Assembly (NCBI GenBank): GCA_936450465.1
Contig: OW388296.1
Coordinates: forward strand, 37,972,023-38,036,022
Reading direction: 5' to 3'
DNA: 64,000 nt
Source of the DNA: Gibbula magus
Lineage: Eukaryota > Mollusca > Gastropoda > Trochida > Trochidae
Position numbers and translations under genes: made by a program. Shown piece by piece: positions 42,541 through 58,008 of the stretch. The notes beneath the pieces are model-generated. The model saw only the letters and a list, made by a program, of their open reading frames with translations, was not told the DNA's origin and made no database searches. Every line of letters starts with the position of its first letter. The stretch's first letter is position 1.

Positions 42541-45500
42541 AAAACTATTTGAGAACCCTTCACAATCTAGGAATCAACCCCTGTAGTCGTTAGATGAAAT
42601 ATCATAACCCTTCACAATCTAGGAATCAACACATTTAGTATATTGGTACGACAGAAAACTATTTGAGAACCCTTCACAATCTAGGAATCGACCCCTGTAG
42701 TCGTTAGATGAAATATCATAACCCTTCACTATCTAAGAATCGACACATGTAGTCTGTTGATAAGACAGAACAACTATTTGAGAACCCTTCACAAACTAGG
42801 AAACGACTTCTGTAGTCGTTAGATGAAATATCATAACCCTTCATAATCAACGAATCGACCCATGTAGTCTATTGGTAAGACAGAAAACTATTTGAAAACC
42901 CTTCACAATCTAGGAATCGACCCCTGTAGTCGTTAGATGAAATATCATTACCCTTCACAATCTAGGAATCGACTCATGTAGTCTGTTGATAAGACAGATA
43001 AAATATTTGAGAACCCTTCACAATCAAGGAATCGACCCCTGTAGTCGTTAGATGAAATATCATAACCCTTCACAATCTAGGAATCGACCCATGTATTCTG
43101 TTGATAAGACATAACAACTATTGGAGAACCCTTCACAATCTAGGAATCGACTTCTGTAGTCGTTAGATGAAATATCATAACCCTTCACAATCTAGGAATC
43201 GACCCATGTAGTCTGTTGATAAGACAGAACAACTATTTGAGAACCCTTCACAATCTAGGAATCGACCCCTGTAGTCGTTAAATGAAATAACATAACCCTT
43301 CACAATCTAGGAATCGACCAATGTAGTCTGTTGATAAGACAGAACAACTATTTGAGAACCCTTCACAATCTAGGAATCGACCCCTGTAGTCGTTTGATGA
43401 AATATCATAACCCTTCACAATCTAGGAATCGACACATGTAGTCTATTGGTAAGACAGAAAACTCTTTGAGAACCCTTCACAATCTAGGAATCGACATCTG
43501 TAGTCGTTAGATGAAATATCATAACCCTTCACAATCTAGGAATCAACACATTTAGTATATTGGTACGACAGAAAACTATTTGAGAACCCTTCACAATCTA
43601 GGAATCGACCCCTGTAGTCGTCAGATGAAATATCATAACCCTTCACAATCTAGGAATCGACACATGTAGTCTGTTGATAAGACAGAACAACTATTTGAGA
43701 ACCCTTCACAATCTTGGAATCGACCCCTGTAGTCTTTAGATGAAATATCATAACCCTTCACAATCTAGAAATCCACCCATGTAGTCTATTGGTAAGACAG
43801 ATACAAATTTTGAGAACCCTTCACAATCTAGGAATCGACCCCTGTAGTCGTTAGATGAAATATCATAACCCTTCACAATCTAGGAATCGACCCATGTAGT
43901 CTATTGGTAAGACAGAAAACTATTTGAGATCCCTTCATAATCTAGGAATCGACTTCTGTAGTCGTTAGATGAAATATCATAACCCTTCACAATCTAGGAA
44001 TCGACACATGTAGTCTATTGGTAAGACAGAAAAACTAGTTGAGAACCCTTCACAATCTAGGAATCGACACATGTAGTCTGTTGATAAGACAGAACAACTA
44101 TTTGAGAACCCTTCACAATCTAGGAATCGACCCCTGTAGTCGTTAGATGAAATATCATAACCCTTCACAATCTAGGAATCCACCCATGTAGTCTGTTGAT
44201 AAGACAGAACTATTTGATAACCCTTCACAATCTAGGAATCCACCCCTGTAGTCGTTAGATGAAATATCATAACCCTTCACAATCTAGGAATCCACCCATG
44301 TAGTCTATTGGTAAGACAGAAAACTATTTGAGAACCCTTCACAATCTAGGAATCGACCCCTGTAGTCGGTAGATGAAATATCATAACCCTTCACAATCTA
44401 GGAATCGACCCCTGTAGTCGTTAGATGAAATATCATAACCCTTCACTATCTTAGAATCGAAACATGTAGTCTGTTGATAAGACAGAACAACTATTTGAGA
44501 ACCCTTCACAATCTAGGAATCGACTTCTGTAGTCGTTAGATGAAATATCATAACCCTTCATAATCTACGAATCGACTCATGTAGTCTATTGATAAGACAG
44601 AAAACTATTTGAAAACCCTTCACAATCTAGGAATCGACCCCTGTAGTCGTTAGATGACAGATCATAACCCTTCACAATCTAGAAATCCACCCATGTAGTC
44701 TATTGGTAAGACAGAAAACTATTTGAGAACCCTTCACAATCTAGGAATCGACTTCTGTAGTCGTTAGATGAAATGTCATAACCCTTCACAATCTAGGAAT
44801 CGACACATGTAGTCTATTGGTAAGACAGAAAAACTAGTTGAGAACCCTTCACAATCTAGGAATCGACACATGTAGTCGTTAGATGAAATACCATAACCCT
44901 TCACAATCTAGGAATCCACCCATGTAGTTCTGTTGATAAGACAGAACTATTTGAGAACCCTTCACAATCTAGGAATCGACCCCTGTAGTCGTTAGATGAA
45001 ATATCATAACCCTTCACAATCTAGGAATCGACTCATGTAATCTATTGGTAAGACAGATAAAATATTTGAGAACCCTTCACAATCTAGGAATCGACCTATG
45101 TAGTCTATTGGTAAGACAGAAAACTATTTGAGAACCCTTCACAATCTAGGAATCGACCCCTGTAGTCGTTAGATGAAATATCATAACCCTTCACAATCTA
45201 GGAATCGACCCCTGTAGTCGTTAGATGAAATATCATAACCCTTCACAATCTAGGAATCGACCCATTTAGTCTATTGGTAAGACAGAAAACTATTTGAGAA
45301 CCCTTCACAATCTAGGAATCGACCCCTGTAGTCGGTAGATGAAATATCATAACCCTTCACAATCTAGGAATCGACCCCTGTAGTCGTTAGATGAAATATC
45401 ATAACCCTTCACTATCTTAGAATCGAAACATGTAGTCTATTGGTAAGACAGAAAACTATTTGAGAACCCTTCACAATCTAGGAATCGACTTCTGTAGTCG

Positions 45501-47611
45501 TTAGATGAAATGTCATAACCCTTCACAATCTAGGAATCGACACATGTAGTCTATTGGTAAGACAGAAAAACTAGTTGAGAACCCTTCACAATCTAGGAAT
45601 CGACCCATGTAGTCGTTAGATGAAATACTATAACCCTTCACAATCTAGGAATCGACCCATGTAGTCTGTTGATAAGACAGAACTATTTGAGAACCCTTCA
45701 CAATCTAGGAATCGACCCCTGTAGTCGTTAGATGAAACATCATAACCCTTCACAATCTAGGAATCGACTCATGTAATCTATTGGTAAGACAGATAAAATA
45801 TTTGAGAACCCTTCACAATCTAGGAATCGACCTATGTAGTCTATTGGTAAGACAGAAAACTATTTGAGAACCCTTCACAATCTAGGAATCGACCCCTGTA
45901 GTCGTTAGATGAAATATCATAACCCTTCACAATCTAGGAATCGACCCCTGTAGTCGTTAGATGAAATATCATAACCCTTCACAATCTAGGAATCGACCCA
46001 TGTAGTCTATTGGTAAGACAGAAAAACTATTTGAGAAACCTTCACAATCTAGGAATCGACCCCTGTAGTCGTTAGATGAAATATCATAACCCTTCACTAT
46101 CTAAGAATCGACACATGTAGTCTGTTGATAAGACAGAACAACTATTTGAGAACCCTTCACAAACTAGGAATCGACTTCTGTAGTCGTTAGATGAAATATC
46201 ATAACCCTTCATAATCAACGAATCGACCCATGTAGTCTATTGGTAAGACAGAAAACTATTTGAAAACCCTTCACAATCTAGGAATCGACCCTTGTAGTCG
46301 TTAGATGACAGATCATAACCCTTCACAATCTAGAAATCCACCCATGTAGTCTATTGGCAAGACAGAAAAACTAGTTGAGAACCCTTCACAACCTAGGAAT
46401 CGACCCCTGTAGTCGTTAGATGAAGTATCATAACCCTTCACAATCTAGGAATCGACACATGTAGTCTACTGGTAAGACAGAAAACTATTTGAGAACCCTT
46501 CACAATCTAATAATCGACCCCTGTAGTCGTTAGATGAAATATCATAACCCTTCACAATCTAAGAATCGACACATTTAATCTGTTGATAAGACAGAACAAC
46601 TATTTGAGAACCCTTCACAATCTAGGAATCGACCCATGTATTCTGTTGATAAGACAGAACAACTATTGGAGAACCCTTCACAATCTAGGAATCGACTTCT
46701 GTAGTCGTTAGATGAAATATCATAACCCTTCACAATCTAGGAATCGACACATGTAGTCTATTGGTAAGACAGAAAAACTAGTTGAGAACCCTTCACAATC
46801 TAGGAATCGACCCATGTAGTCGTTAGATGAAATACCATAACCCTTCACAATCTAGGAATCCACCCATGTAGTCTGTTGATAAGACAGAACTATTTGAGAA
46901 CCCTTCACAATCTAGGAATCGACCCCTGTAGTCGTTAGATGAAATATCATAACCCTTCACAATCTAGGAATCGACTCATGTAATCTATTGGTAAGACAGA
47001 TAAAATATTTGAGAACCCTTCACAATCTAGGAATCGACCTATGTAGTCTATTGGTAAGACAGAAAACTATTTGAGAACCCTTCAAAATCTAGGAATCGAC
47101 CCCTGTAGTCGTTAGATGAAATATCATAACCCTTCACAATCTAGGAATCGACCCCTGTAGTCGTTAGATGAAATATCATAACCCTTCACAATCTAGGAAT
47201 CGACCCATGTAGTCTATTGGTAAGACAGAAAACTATTTGAGAACCCTTCACAATCTAGGAATCGACCCCTGTAGTCGGTAGATGAAATATCATAACCCTT
47301 CACAATCTAGGAATCGACCCCTGTAGTCGTTAGATGAAATATCATAACCCTTCACTATCTTAGAATCGAAACATGTAGTCTGTTGATAAGACAGAACAAC
47401 TATTTGAGAACCATTCACAATCTAGGAATCGACTTCTGTAGTCGTTAGATGAAATATCATAACCCTTCATAATCTACGAATCGACTCATGTAGTCTATTG
47501 ATAAGACAGAAAACTATTTGAAAACCCTTCACAATCTAGGAATCGACCCCTGTAGTCGTTAGATGACAGATCATAACCCTTCACAATCTAGAAATCCACC
47601 CATGTAGTCTA
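42541..47611. repeat. Diverged satellite with mixed subtypes
   Basis: Monomers here vary more than to the left: gaatcaacacatttag, cttcactatcttagaatcg, cttcataatctacgaatcg, gaaatccaccc and gatgacagatcat all occur. AA pairs appear (about 44,340-44,420, 45,130-45,230, 47,090-47,170). Segments repeat imperfectly within the interval, for example gtcggtagatg followed by cactatcttagaatcgaaac near 44,367, 45,333 and 47,275. No clean multi-copy HOR was recognised. Confidence 0.75.
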
Positions 47612-50553
47612 TTGGTAAGACAGAAAACTATTTGAGAACCCTTCACAATCTAGGAATCGACTTCTGTAGTCGTTAGATGAAATGTCATAACCCTTCACAA
47701 TCTAGGAATCGACACATGTAGTCTATTGGTAAGACAGAAAAACTAGTTGAGAACCCTTCACAATCTAGGAATCGACCCATGTAGTCGTTAGATGAAATAC
47801 CATAACCCTTCACAATCAAGGAATCCACCCATGTAGTCTGTTGATAAGACAGAACTATTTGAGAACCCTTCACAATCTAGGAATCGACCCCTGTAGTCGT
47901 TAGATGAAATATCATAACCCTTCACAATCTAGGAATCGACTCATGTAATCTATTGGTAAGACAGATAAAATATTTGAGAACCCTTCACAATCTAGGAATC
48001 GACCTATGTAGTCTATTGGTAAGACAGAAAACTATTTGAGAACCCTTCACAATCTAGGAATCGACCCCTGTAGTCGTTAGATGAAATATCATAACCCGTC
48101 ACAATCTAGGAATCGACCCCTGTAGTCGTTAGATGAAATATCATAACCCTTCACAATCTAGGAATCGACCCATGTAGTCTATTGGTAAGACAGAAAAACT
48201 ATTTGAGAAACCTTCACAATCTAGGAATCGACCCCTGTAGTCGTTAGATGAAATATCATAACCCTTCACTATCTAAGAATCGACACATGTAGTCTGTTGA
48301 TAAGACAGAACAACTATTTGAGAACCCTTCACAAACTAGGAATCGACTTCTGTAGTCGTTAGATGAAATATCATAACCCTTCATAATCAACGAATCGACC
48401 CATGTAGTCCATTGGTAAGACAGAAAACTATTTGAAAACCCTTCACAATCTAGGAATCGACCCCTGTAGTCGTTAGATGACAGATCATAACCCTTCACAA
48501 TCTAGAAATCCAAACATGTAGTCTATTGGCAAGACAGAAAAACTGGTTGAGAACCCTTCACAACCTAGGAATCGACCCCTGTAGTCGTTAGATGAAGTAT
48601 CATAACCCTTCACAATCTAGGAATCGACACATGTAGTCTACTGGTAAGACAGAAAAACTATTTGAGAAACCTTCACAATCTAGGAATCGACCCCTGTAGT
48701 CGTTAGATGAAATATCATAACCCTTCACAATCTAAGAATCGACACATTTAGTCTGTTGATAAGACAGAACAACTATTTGAGAACCCTTCACAATCTAGGA
48801 ATCGACCCATGGATTCTGTTGATAAGACAGAACAACTATTGGAGAACCCTTCACAATCTAGGAATCGACTTCTGTAGTCGTTAGATGAAATATCGTAACC
48901 CTTCACAATCTAGGAATCGACACATGTAGTCTATTGGTAAGACAAAAACTAGTTGAGAACCCTTCACAACCTAGGAATCGACCCCTGTAGTCGTTAGATG
49001 AAGTATCATAACCCTTCACAATCTAGGAATCGACACATGTAGTCTATTGGTAAGACAGAAAACTATTTGAGAACCCTTCACAATCTAGGAATCGACTTCT
49101 GTAGTCGTTAGATGAAATGTCATAACCCTTCACAATCTAGGAATCGACACATGTAGTCTATTGGTAAGACAGAAAAACTAGTTGAGAACCCTTCACAATC
49201 TAGGAATCGACCCATGTAGTCGTTAGATGAAATACCATAACCCTTCACAATCAAGGAATCCACCCATGTAGTCTGTTGATAAGACAGAACTATTTGAGAA
49301 CCCTTCACAATCTAGGAATCGACCCCTGTAGTCGTTAGATGAAATATCATAACCCTTCACAATCTAGGAATCGACTCATGTAATCTATTGGTAAGACAGA
49401 TAAAATATTTGAGAACCCTTCACAATCTAGGAATCGACCTATGTAGTCTATTGGTAAGACAGAAAACTATTTGAGAACCCTTCACAATCTAGGAATCGAC
49501 CCCTGTAGTCGTTAGATGAAATATCATAACCCGTCACAATCTAGGAATCGACCCCTGTAGTCGTTAGATGAAATATCATAACCCTTCACAATCTAGGAAT
49601 CGACCCATGTAGTCTATTGGTAAGACAGAAAAACTATTTGAGAAACCTTCACAATCTAGGAATCGACCCCTGTAGTCGTTAGATGAAATATCATAACCCT
49701 TCACTATCTAAGAATCGACACATGTAGTCTGTTGATAAGACAGAACAACTATTTGAGAACCCTTCACAAACTAGGAATCGACTTCTGTAGTCGTTAGATG
49801 AAATATCATAACCCTTCATAATCAACGAATCGACCCATGTAGTCCATTGGTAAGACAGAAAACTATTTGAAAACCCTTCACAATCTAGGAATCGACCCCT
49901 GTAGTCGTTAGATGACAGATCATAACCCTTCACAATCTAGAAATCCAAACATGTAGTCTATTGGCAAGACAGAAAAACTGGTTGAGAACCCTTCACAACC
50001 TAGGAATCGACCCCTGTAGTCGTTAGATGAAGTATCATAACCCTTCACAATCTAGGAATCGACACATGTAGTCTACTGGTAAGACAGAAAAACTATTTGA
50101 GAAACCTTCACAATCTAGGAATCGACCCCTGTAGTCGTTAGATGAAATATCATAACCCTTCACAATCTAAGAATCGACACATTTAGTCTGTTGATAAGAC
50201 AGAACAACTATTTGAGAACCCTTCACAATCTAGGAATCGACCCATGGATTCTGTTGATAAGACAGAACAACTATTGGAGAACCCTTCACAATCTAGGAAT
50301 CGACTTCTGTAGTCGTTAGATGAAATATCGTAACCCTTCACAATCTAGGAATCGACACATGTAGTCTATTGGTAAGACAAAAACTAGTTGAGAACCCTTC
50401 ACAACCTAGGAATCGACCCCTGTAGTCGTTAGATGAAGTATCATAACCCTTCACAATCTAGGAATCGACACATGTAGTCTATTGGTAAGACAGAAAACTA
50501 TTTGAGAACCCTTCACAATCTAGGAATCGACTTCTGTAGTCGTTAGATGAAAT
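47612..50553. repeat. 1,435-bp higher-order repeat x ~2
   Basis: Two tandem copies at offset 1,435 bp with no differences noticed. Markers include gatgaaatgtcat (about 47,680 and 49,115), cacaatcaaggaatcc (47,811 and 49,246), cccgtcacaatc, cttcataatcaacg, gtagtccattgg, gaaatccaaacatg, aaaactggttgag and cccatggattctg. The match fails near 50,553, where the third unit reads gatgaaatatcat. Near identity within an otherwise diverged region shows recent local amplification (or an assembly duplication). Confidence 0.88.
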
Positions 50554-52984
50554 ATCATAACCCTTCACAATCTAGGAATCTACCAATGTAGTCTTTTGGT
50601 ACAACAGAAAACTATTTGCGAACCCTTCACAATCTAGGAATCGACCCCTGTAGTCGTTAGATGAAATATCATAACCCTTCACAATCTAGGAATCCACCCA
50701 TGTAGTCTGTTGATAAGGCAGAACAACTATTTGAGAACCCTTCACAATCTAGGAATCGACCCCTGTAGTCGTTAGATGAAATATCATAACCCTTCAAAAT
50801 CTAGGAATCGACACATTTAGTCTATTGGTAAGAGAGAAAAACTAGTTGAGAACCCTTCACAATCTAGGAATCGACCCCTGTAGTCGTTAGATGACATATC
50901 ATAACCATTCACAATCTAGGATCGACCCATGTAGTATGTTGATGAGATAGAACAACTATTTGAGAACCCTTCACAATCTAGGAATCGACACATGTAGTCT
51001 ATTGGTAAGACAGAAAAACTAGTTGAGAACTCTTCACAACCTAGGAATCGAACCCTGTAGTCGTTAGATGAAATATCATAACCCTTCACAATCTAGGAAT
51101 CGACCCATGTAGTCGTTAAATGAAATATCATAACCCTTCACAATCTAGGAAACCCCCATGTTGTCTGTTGATAAGACAGAACAACTATTTGAGAACCCTT
51201 CACAATCTAGGAATCGATCCCTGTAGTCGTTAGATGAAATATCATAACCCTTCACAATCTAGGAATCGACTCATGTAGTCTGTTGATAAGACAGAACAAC
51301 TATTTGAGAACCCTTCACAATCTAGGAATTTACCCCTGTAGTCGTTAGATGAAATATCAAAACCCTTCACAATCTAGGAAACCCCCATGTAGTCTGTTGA
51401 TAAGACAGAACAACTATTTGAGAACCCTTCACAATCTAGGAATCGACCCCTGTTGTCGTTATATGAAATATCATAACCCTTCACAATCTAGGAATCCACC
51501 CATGTAGTCTATTGGTAAGACAGATAAAAAAATTTGAGAACCCTTCACAATCTAGGAATCGACCCCTGTAGTCGTTAGATGAAATATCATAACCCTTCAC
51601 AATCTAGGAATTCACCCATGTAGTACTAGTCTATTGGTAAGACAGAAAACTATTTGAGAACCCTTCACAATCTAGGAATCGACTTCTGTAGTCGTTAGAT
51701 GAAATATCATAACCCTTCACAATCTAGGAATCGACACATGTAGTCTATTGGTAAGACAGAAAAACTAGTTGAGAACCCTTCACAATCTAGGAATCGACCC
51801 ATGTAGTCGTTAGATGAAATATCATAACCCTTCACAATCTAGGAATCGACACATGTAGTCTACTGGTAAGACAGAAAATTATTTGAAAACCCTTCACAAT
51901 CTAATAATCGACCCCTGTAGTCGTTAGATGAAATATCATAACCCTTCACAATCTAAGAATCGACACATTTAGTCTGTTGATAAGACAGAACAACTATTTG
52001 AGAACCCTTCACAATCTAGGAATCGACCCATGTATTCTGTTGATAAGACAGAACAACTATTGGAGAACCCTTCACAATCTAGGAATCGACTTCTGTAGTC
52101 GTTAGATGAAATATCGTAACCCTTCATTATCTAGGAATCGACACATGTAGTCTATTGGTAAGACAAAAACTAGTTGAGAACCCTTCACAACCTAGGAATC
52201 GACCCCTCTAGTCGTTAGATGAAGTATCATAACCCTTCACAATCTAGGAATCGACACATGTAGTCTATTGGTAAGACAGAAAACTATTTGAGAACCCTTC
52301 ACAATCTAGGAATTGACCCCTGTAGTCGTTAGATGAAATATCATAACCCTTCACAATCTAGGAATCCACCCATGTAGTCTGTTGATAAGGCAGAACAACT
52401 ATTTGAGAACCCTTCACAATCTAGGAATCGATCCCTGTAGTCGTTAGATGAAATATCATAACCCTTCAAAATCTAGGAATCGACACATGTAGTCTATTGG
52501 TAGGAGAGAAAAACTAGTTGAGAACCCTTAACAATCTAGGAATCGACCCCTGTAGTCGTTAGATGACATATCATAACCATTCACAATCTAGGAATTGACA
52601 CATGTAGTATGTTGATAAGACAGAACAACTATTTGAGAACCCTTCACAATCTAGGAATCGACTTCTGTAGTCGTTAGATGAAATATCATAACCCTTCACA
52701 ATCTAGGAATCCACCAATGTAGTCTGTTGATAAGACAGAACTATTTGAGAACCCTTCACAATCTAGGAATCGACACATGTAGTCGTTAGATGAAATATCA
52801 TAACCCTTCACAATCTAGGAATCGACACATGTAGTCTACTGGTAAGACAGAAAATTATTTGAAAACCCTTCACAATCTAATAATCGACCCCTGTAGTCGT
52901 TAGATGAAATATCATAACCCTTCACAATCTAAGAATTGACACATTTAGTCTGTTGATAAGACAGAACAACTATTTGAGAACCCT

Positions 52985-54700
52985 TCACAATCTAGGAATC
53001 GACTTCTGTAGTCGTTAGATGAAATATCATAACCCTTCACAATCTAGGAATCGACCAATGTAGTCTTTTGGTACAACAGAAAACTATTTGAGAACCCTTC
53101 ACAATCTAGGAATCGACCCCTGTAGTCGTTAGATGAAATATCATAACCCTTCACAATCTAGGAATCCACCCATGTAGTCTGTTGATAAGGCAGAACAACT
53201 ATTTGAGAACCCTTCACAATCTAGGAATCGACCCCTGTAGTCGTTAGATGAAATATCATAACCCTTCAAAATCTAGGAATCGACACATGTAGTCTATTGG
53301 TAAGAGAGAAAAACTAGTTGAGAACCCTTCACAATCTAGGAATCGACCCCTGTAGTCGTTAGATGACATATCATAACCATTCACAATCTAGGAATTGACA
53401 CATGTAGTATGTTGATAAGACAGAACAACTATTTGAGAACCCTTCACAATCTAGGAATCGACCCATGTAGTCGTTAGATGAAATATCATAACCCTTCACA
53501 ATCTAGGAATCGACACATGTAGTCTATTGGTAAGACATAAAAACTAGTTGAAAACTCTTCACAACCTATGAATCGACCCCTGTAGTCGTTAGATGAAATA
53601 TCATAACCCTTCACAATCTAGGAATCGACCCATGTAGTCGTTAAATGAAATATCATAACCCTTCACAATCTAGGAAACCCCCATGTTGTCTGTTGATAAG
53701 ACAGAACAACTATTTGAGAACCCTTCACAATCTAGGAATCGATCCCTGTAGTCGTTAGATGAAATATCATAACCCTTCACAATCTAGGAATCGACTCATG
53801 TAGTCTGTTGATAAGACAGAACAACTATTTGAGAACCCTTCACAATCTAGGAATTTACAACGGTAGTCGTTAGATGAAATATCAAAACCTTTCACAATCT
53901 AGGAAACCCCCATGTAGTCTGTTGATAAGACAGAACAACTATTTGAGAACCCTTCACAATCTAGGAATCGACCCCTGTAGTCGTTATTTGAAATATCATA
54001 ACCCTTCACAATCTAGGAATCCACCCATGTAGTCTATTGGTAAGACAGAAAACTATTTGAGAACCCTTCACAATCTAGGAATCGACTTCTGTAGTCGTTA
54101 GATGAAATATCATAACCCTTCACAATCTAGGAATCTACCCATGTAGTCTATTGGTAAGACAGAACAACTATTTGAGAACCCTTCACAATCTAGGAATCGA
54201 CTTCTGTAGTCGTTAGATGAAATATCATAACCCTTCACAATCTAGGAATCCACCCATGTAGTCTATTGGTAAGACAGAAAACTATTTGAGAACCCTTCAC
54301 AATCTAGGAATCGACTTCTGTAGTCGTTAGATGAAATATCATAACCCTTCACAATCTAGGAATCCACCCATGTAGTCTGTTGATAAGGCAGAACAACTAT
54401 TTGAGAACCCTTCACAATCTAGGAATCGACCCCTGTAGTCGTTAGATGAAATATCATAACCCTTCAAAATCTAGGAATCGACACATGTAGTCTATTGGTA
54501 AGACAGAAAAACTAGTTGAGAACTCTTCACAACCTATGAATCGACCCCTGTAGTCGTGAGATGAAATATCATAACCCTTCACAATCTAGGAATCGACCCA
54601 TGTAGTCGTTAAATGAAATATCATAACCCTTCACAATCTAGGAAACCCCCATGTTGTCTGTTGATAAGACAGAACAACTATTTGAGAACCCTTCACAATC
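52985..54700. repeat. 1.7-kb satellite block duplicated 5,209 bp away
   Basis: Recurs at 58,194-59,909. Markers are gtacaacagaaaac (about 53,070 and 58,279), gatgacatatcataaccattcac, gacataaaaactag, gaatttacaacggtag (53,851 and 59,060), gtcgttatttgaaat and cacaacctatgaatcg. Small differences include catgtactctattgg near 59,350 and gacgcctg near 59,637. Confidence 0.8.
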
Positions 54701-56024
54701 TAGGAATCGATCCCTGTAGTCGTTAGATGAAATATCATAACCCTTCACAATCTAGGAATCGACTCATGTAGTCTGTTGATAAGACAGAACAACTATTTGA
54801 GAACCCTTCACAATCTAGGAATTTACCCCTGTAGTCGTTAGATGAAATATCAAAACCCTTCACAATCTAGGAAACCCCCATGTAGTCTGTTGATAAGACA
54901 GAACAACTATTTGAGAACCCTTCACAATCTAGGAATCGACCCCTGTAGTCGTTATTTGAAATATCATAACCCTTCACAATCTAGGAATCCACCCATGTAG
55001 TCTATTGGTAAGACAGAAAACTATTTGAGAACCCTTCACAATCTAGGAATCGACTTCTGTAGTCGTTAGATGAAATATCATAACCCTTCACAATCTAGGA
55101 ATCTACCCATGTAGTCTATTGGTAAGACAGAAAACTATTTGAGAATCCTTCACAATCTAGGAATCGACTTCTGTAGTCGTTAGATGAAATATCATAACCC
55201 TTCACAATCTAGGAATCGACACATGTAGTCTATTGGTAAGACAGAAAAACTAGTTGAGAACCCTTCACAATCTAGGAATCGACCCATGTAGTCGTTAGAT
55301 GAAATATCATAACCCTTCACAATCTAGGAATCCACCCATGTAGTCTGTTGATAAGACAGAACTATTTGAGAACCCTTCACAATCTAGGAATCGACACATG
55401 TAGTCGTTAGATGAAATATCATAACCCTTCACAATCTAGGAATCGACACATGTAGTCTACTGGTAAGACAGAAAATTATTTGAAAACCCTTCACAATCTA
55501 ATAATCGACCCCTGTAGTCGTTAGATGAAATATCATAACCCTTCACAATCTAAGAATCGACACATTTAGTCTGTTGATAAGACAGAACAACTATTTGAGA
55601 ACCCTTCACAATCTAGGAATCGACCCATGTATTCTGTTGATAAGACAGAACAACTATTGGAGAACCCTTCACAATCTAGGAATCGACTTCTGTAGTCGTT
55701 AGATGAAATATCGTAACCCTTCACAATCTAGGAATCGACACATGTAGTCTATTGGTAAGACAAAAACTAGTTGAGAACCCTTCACAACCTAGGAATCGAC
55801 CCCTGTAGTCGTTAGATGAAGTATCATAACCCTTCACAATCTAGGAATTGACACATGTAGTCTATTGGTAAGACAGAAAACTATTTGAGAACCCTTCACA
55901 ATCTAGGAATCGACTTCTGTAGTCGTTAGATGAAATATCATAACCCTTCACAATCTAGGAATCGACCAATGTAGTCTTTTGGTACAACAGAAAACTATTT
56001 GAGAACCCTTCACAATCTAGGAAT

Positions 56025-58008
56025 CGACCCCTGTAGTCGTTAGATGAAATATCATAACCCTTCACAATCTAGGAATCCACCCATGTAGTCTGTTGATAAG
56101 GCAGAACAACTATTTGAGAACCCTTCACAATCTAGGAATCGACCCCTGTAGTCGTTAGATGAAATATCATAACCCTTCAAAATCTAGGAATCGACACATG
56201 TAGTCTATTGGTAGGAGAGAAAAACTAGTTGAGAACCCTTAACAATCTAGGAATCGACCCCTGTAGTCGTTAGATGACATATCATAACCATTCACAATCT
56301 AGGAATTGACACATGTAGTATGTTGATAAGACAGAACAACTATTTGAGAACCCTTCACAATCTAGGAATCGACTTCTGTAGTCGTTAGATGAAATATCAT
56401 AACCCTTCACAATCTAGGAATCCACCAATGTAGTCTGTTGATAAGACAGAACTATTTGAGAACCCTTCACAATCTAGGAATCGACACATGTAGTCGTTAG
56501 ATGAAATATCATAACCCTTCACAATCTAGGAATCGACACATGTAGTCTACTGGTAAGACAGAAAATTATTTGAAAACCCTTCACAATCTAATAATCGACC
56601 CCTGTAGTCGTTAGATGAAATATCATAACCCTTCACAATCTAAGAATTGACACATTTAGTCTGTTGATAAGACAGAACAACTATTTGAGAACCCTTCACA
56701 ATCTAGGAATCGACCCATGTATTCTGTTGATAAGACAGAACAACTATTGGAGAACCCTTCACAATCTAGGAATCGACTTCTGTAGTCGTTAGATGAAATA
56801 TCATAACCCTTCACAATCTAGGAATCTACCCATGTAGTCTATTGGTAAGACAGAACAACTATTTGAGAACCCTTCACAATCTAGGAATCGACTTCTGTAG
56901 TCGTTGGATGAAATATCATAACCCTTCACAATCTAGGAATCCACCCATGTAGTCTATTGGTAAGACAGAAAACTATTTGAGAACCCTTCACAATCTAGGA
57001 ATCGACTTCTGTAGTCGTCAGATGAAATATCATAAGCCTTCACAATCTAGGAATCCACCCATGTAGTCTGTTGATAAGGCAGAACAACTATTTGAGAACC
57101 CTTCACAATCTAGGAATCGACCCCTGTAGTCGTTAGATGAAATATCATAACCCTTCAAAATCTAGGAATCGACACATGTAGTCTATTGGTAAGACAGAAA
57201 AACTAGTTGAGAACTCTTCACAACCTATGAATCGACCCCTGTAGTCGTTAGATGAAATATCATAACCCTTCACAATCTAGGAATCCACCCATGTAGTCTG
57301 TTGATAAGGCAGAACAACTATTTGAGAACCCTTCACAATCTAGGAATCGACCCCTGTAGTCGTTAGATGAAATATCATAACCCTTCAAAATCTAGGAATC
57401 GACACATGTTGTCTATTGGTAGGAGAGAAAAACTAGTTGAGAACCCTTAACAATCTAGGAATCGACCCCTGTAGTCGTTAGATGACATATCATAACCATT
57501 CACAATCTAGGAATTGACACATGTAGTATGTTGATAAGACAGAACAACTATTTGAGAACCCTTCGCAATCTAGGAATCGACTTCTGTAGTCGTTAGATGA
57601 AATATCATAACCCTTCACAATCTAGGAATCCACCAATGTAGTCTGTTGATAAGACAGAACTATTTGAGAACCCTTCACAATCTAGGAATCGACACATGTA
57701 GTCGTTAGATGAAATATCATAACCCTTCACAATCTAGGAATCGACACATGTAGTCTACTGGTAAGACAGAAAATTATTTGAAAACCCTTCACAATCTAAT
57801 AATCGACCCCTGTAGTCGTTAGATGAAATATCATAACCCTTCACAATCTAAGAATTGACACATTTAGTCTGTTGATAAGACAGAACAACTATTTGAGAAC
57901 CCTTCACAATCTAGGAATCGACCCATGTATTCTGTTGATAAGACAGAACAACTATTGGAGAACCCTTCACAATCTAGGAATCGACTTCTGTAGTCGTTAG
58001 ATGAAATA
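56025..58008. repeat. 775-bp satellite block repeated at 1,208-bp spacing
   Basis: 56,025-56,800 matches 57,233-58,008. Shared markers are gataaggcagaac, gtaggagagaaaaactag (56,211 and 57,419), cccttaacaatctagg, ccaccaatgtagtctg, ctaataatcgac (56,588 and 57,796) and aagaattgacacatttag. Between the copies lies a different run of B units with gtcgtcagatg and cataagccttcac. Confidence 0.75.
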
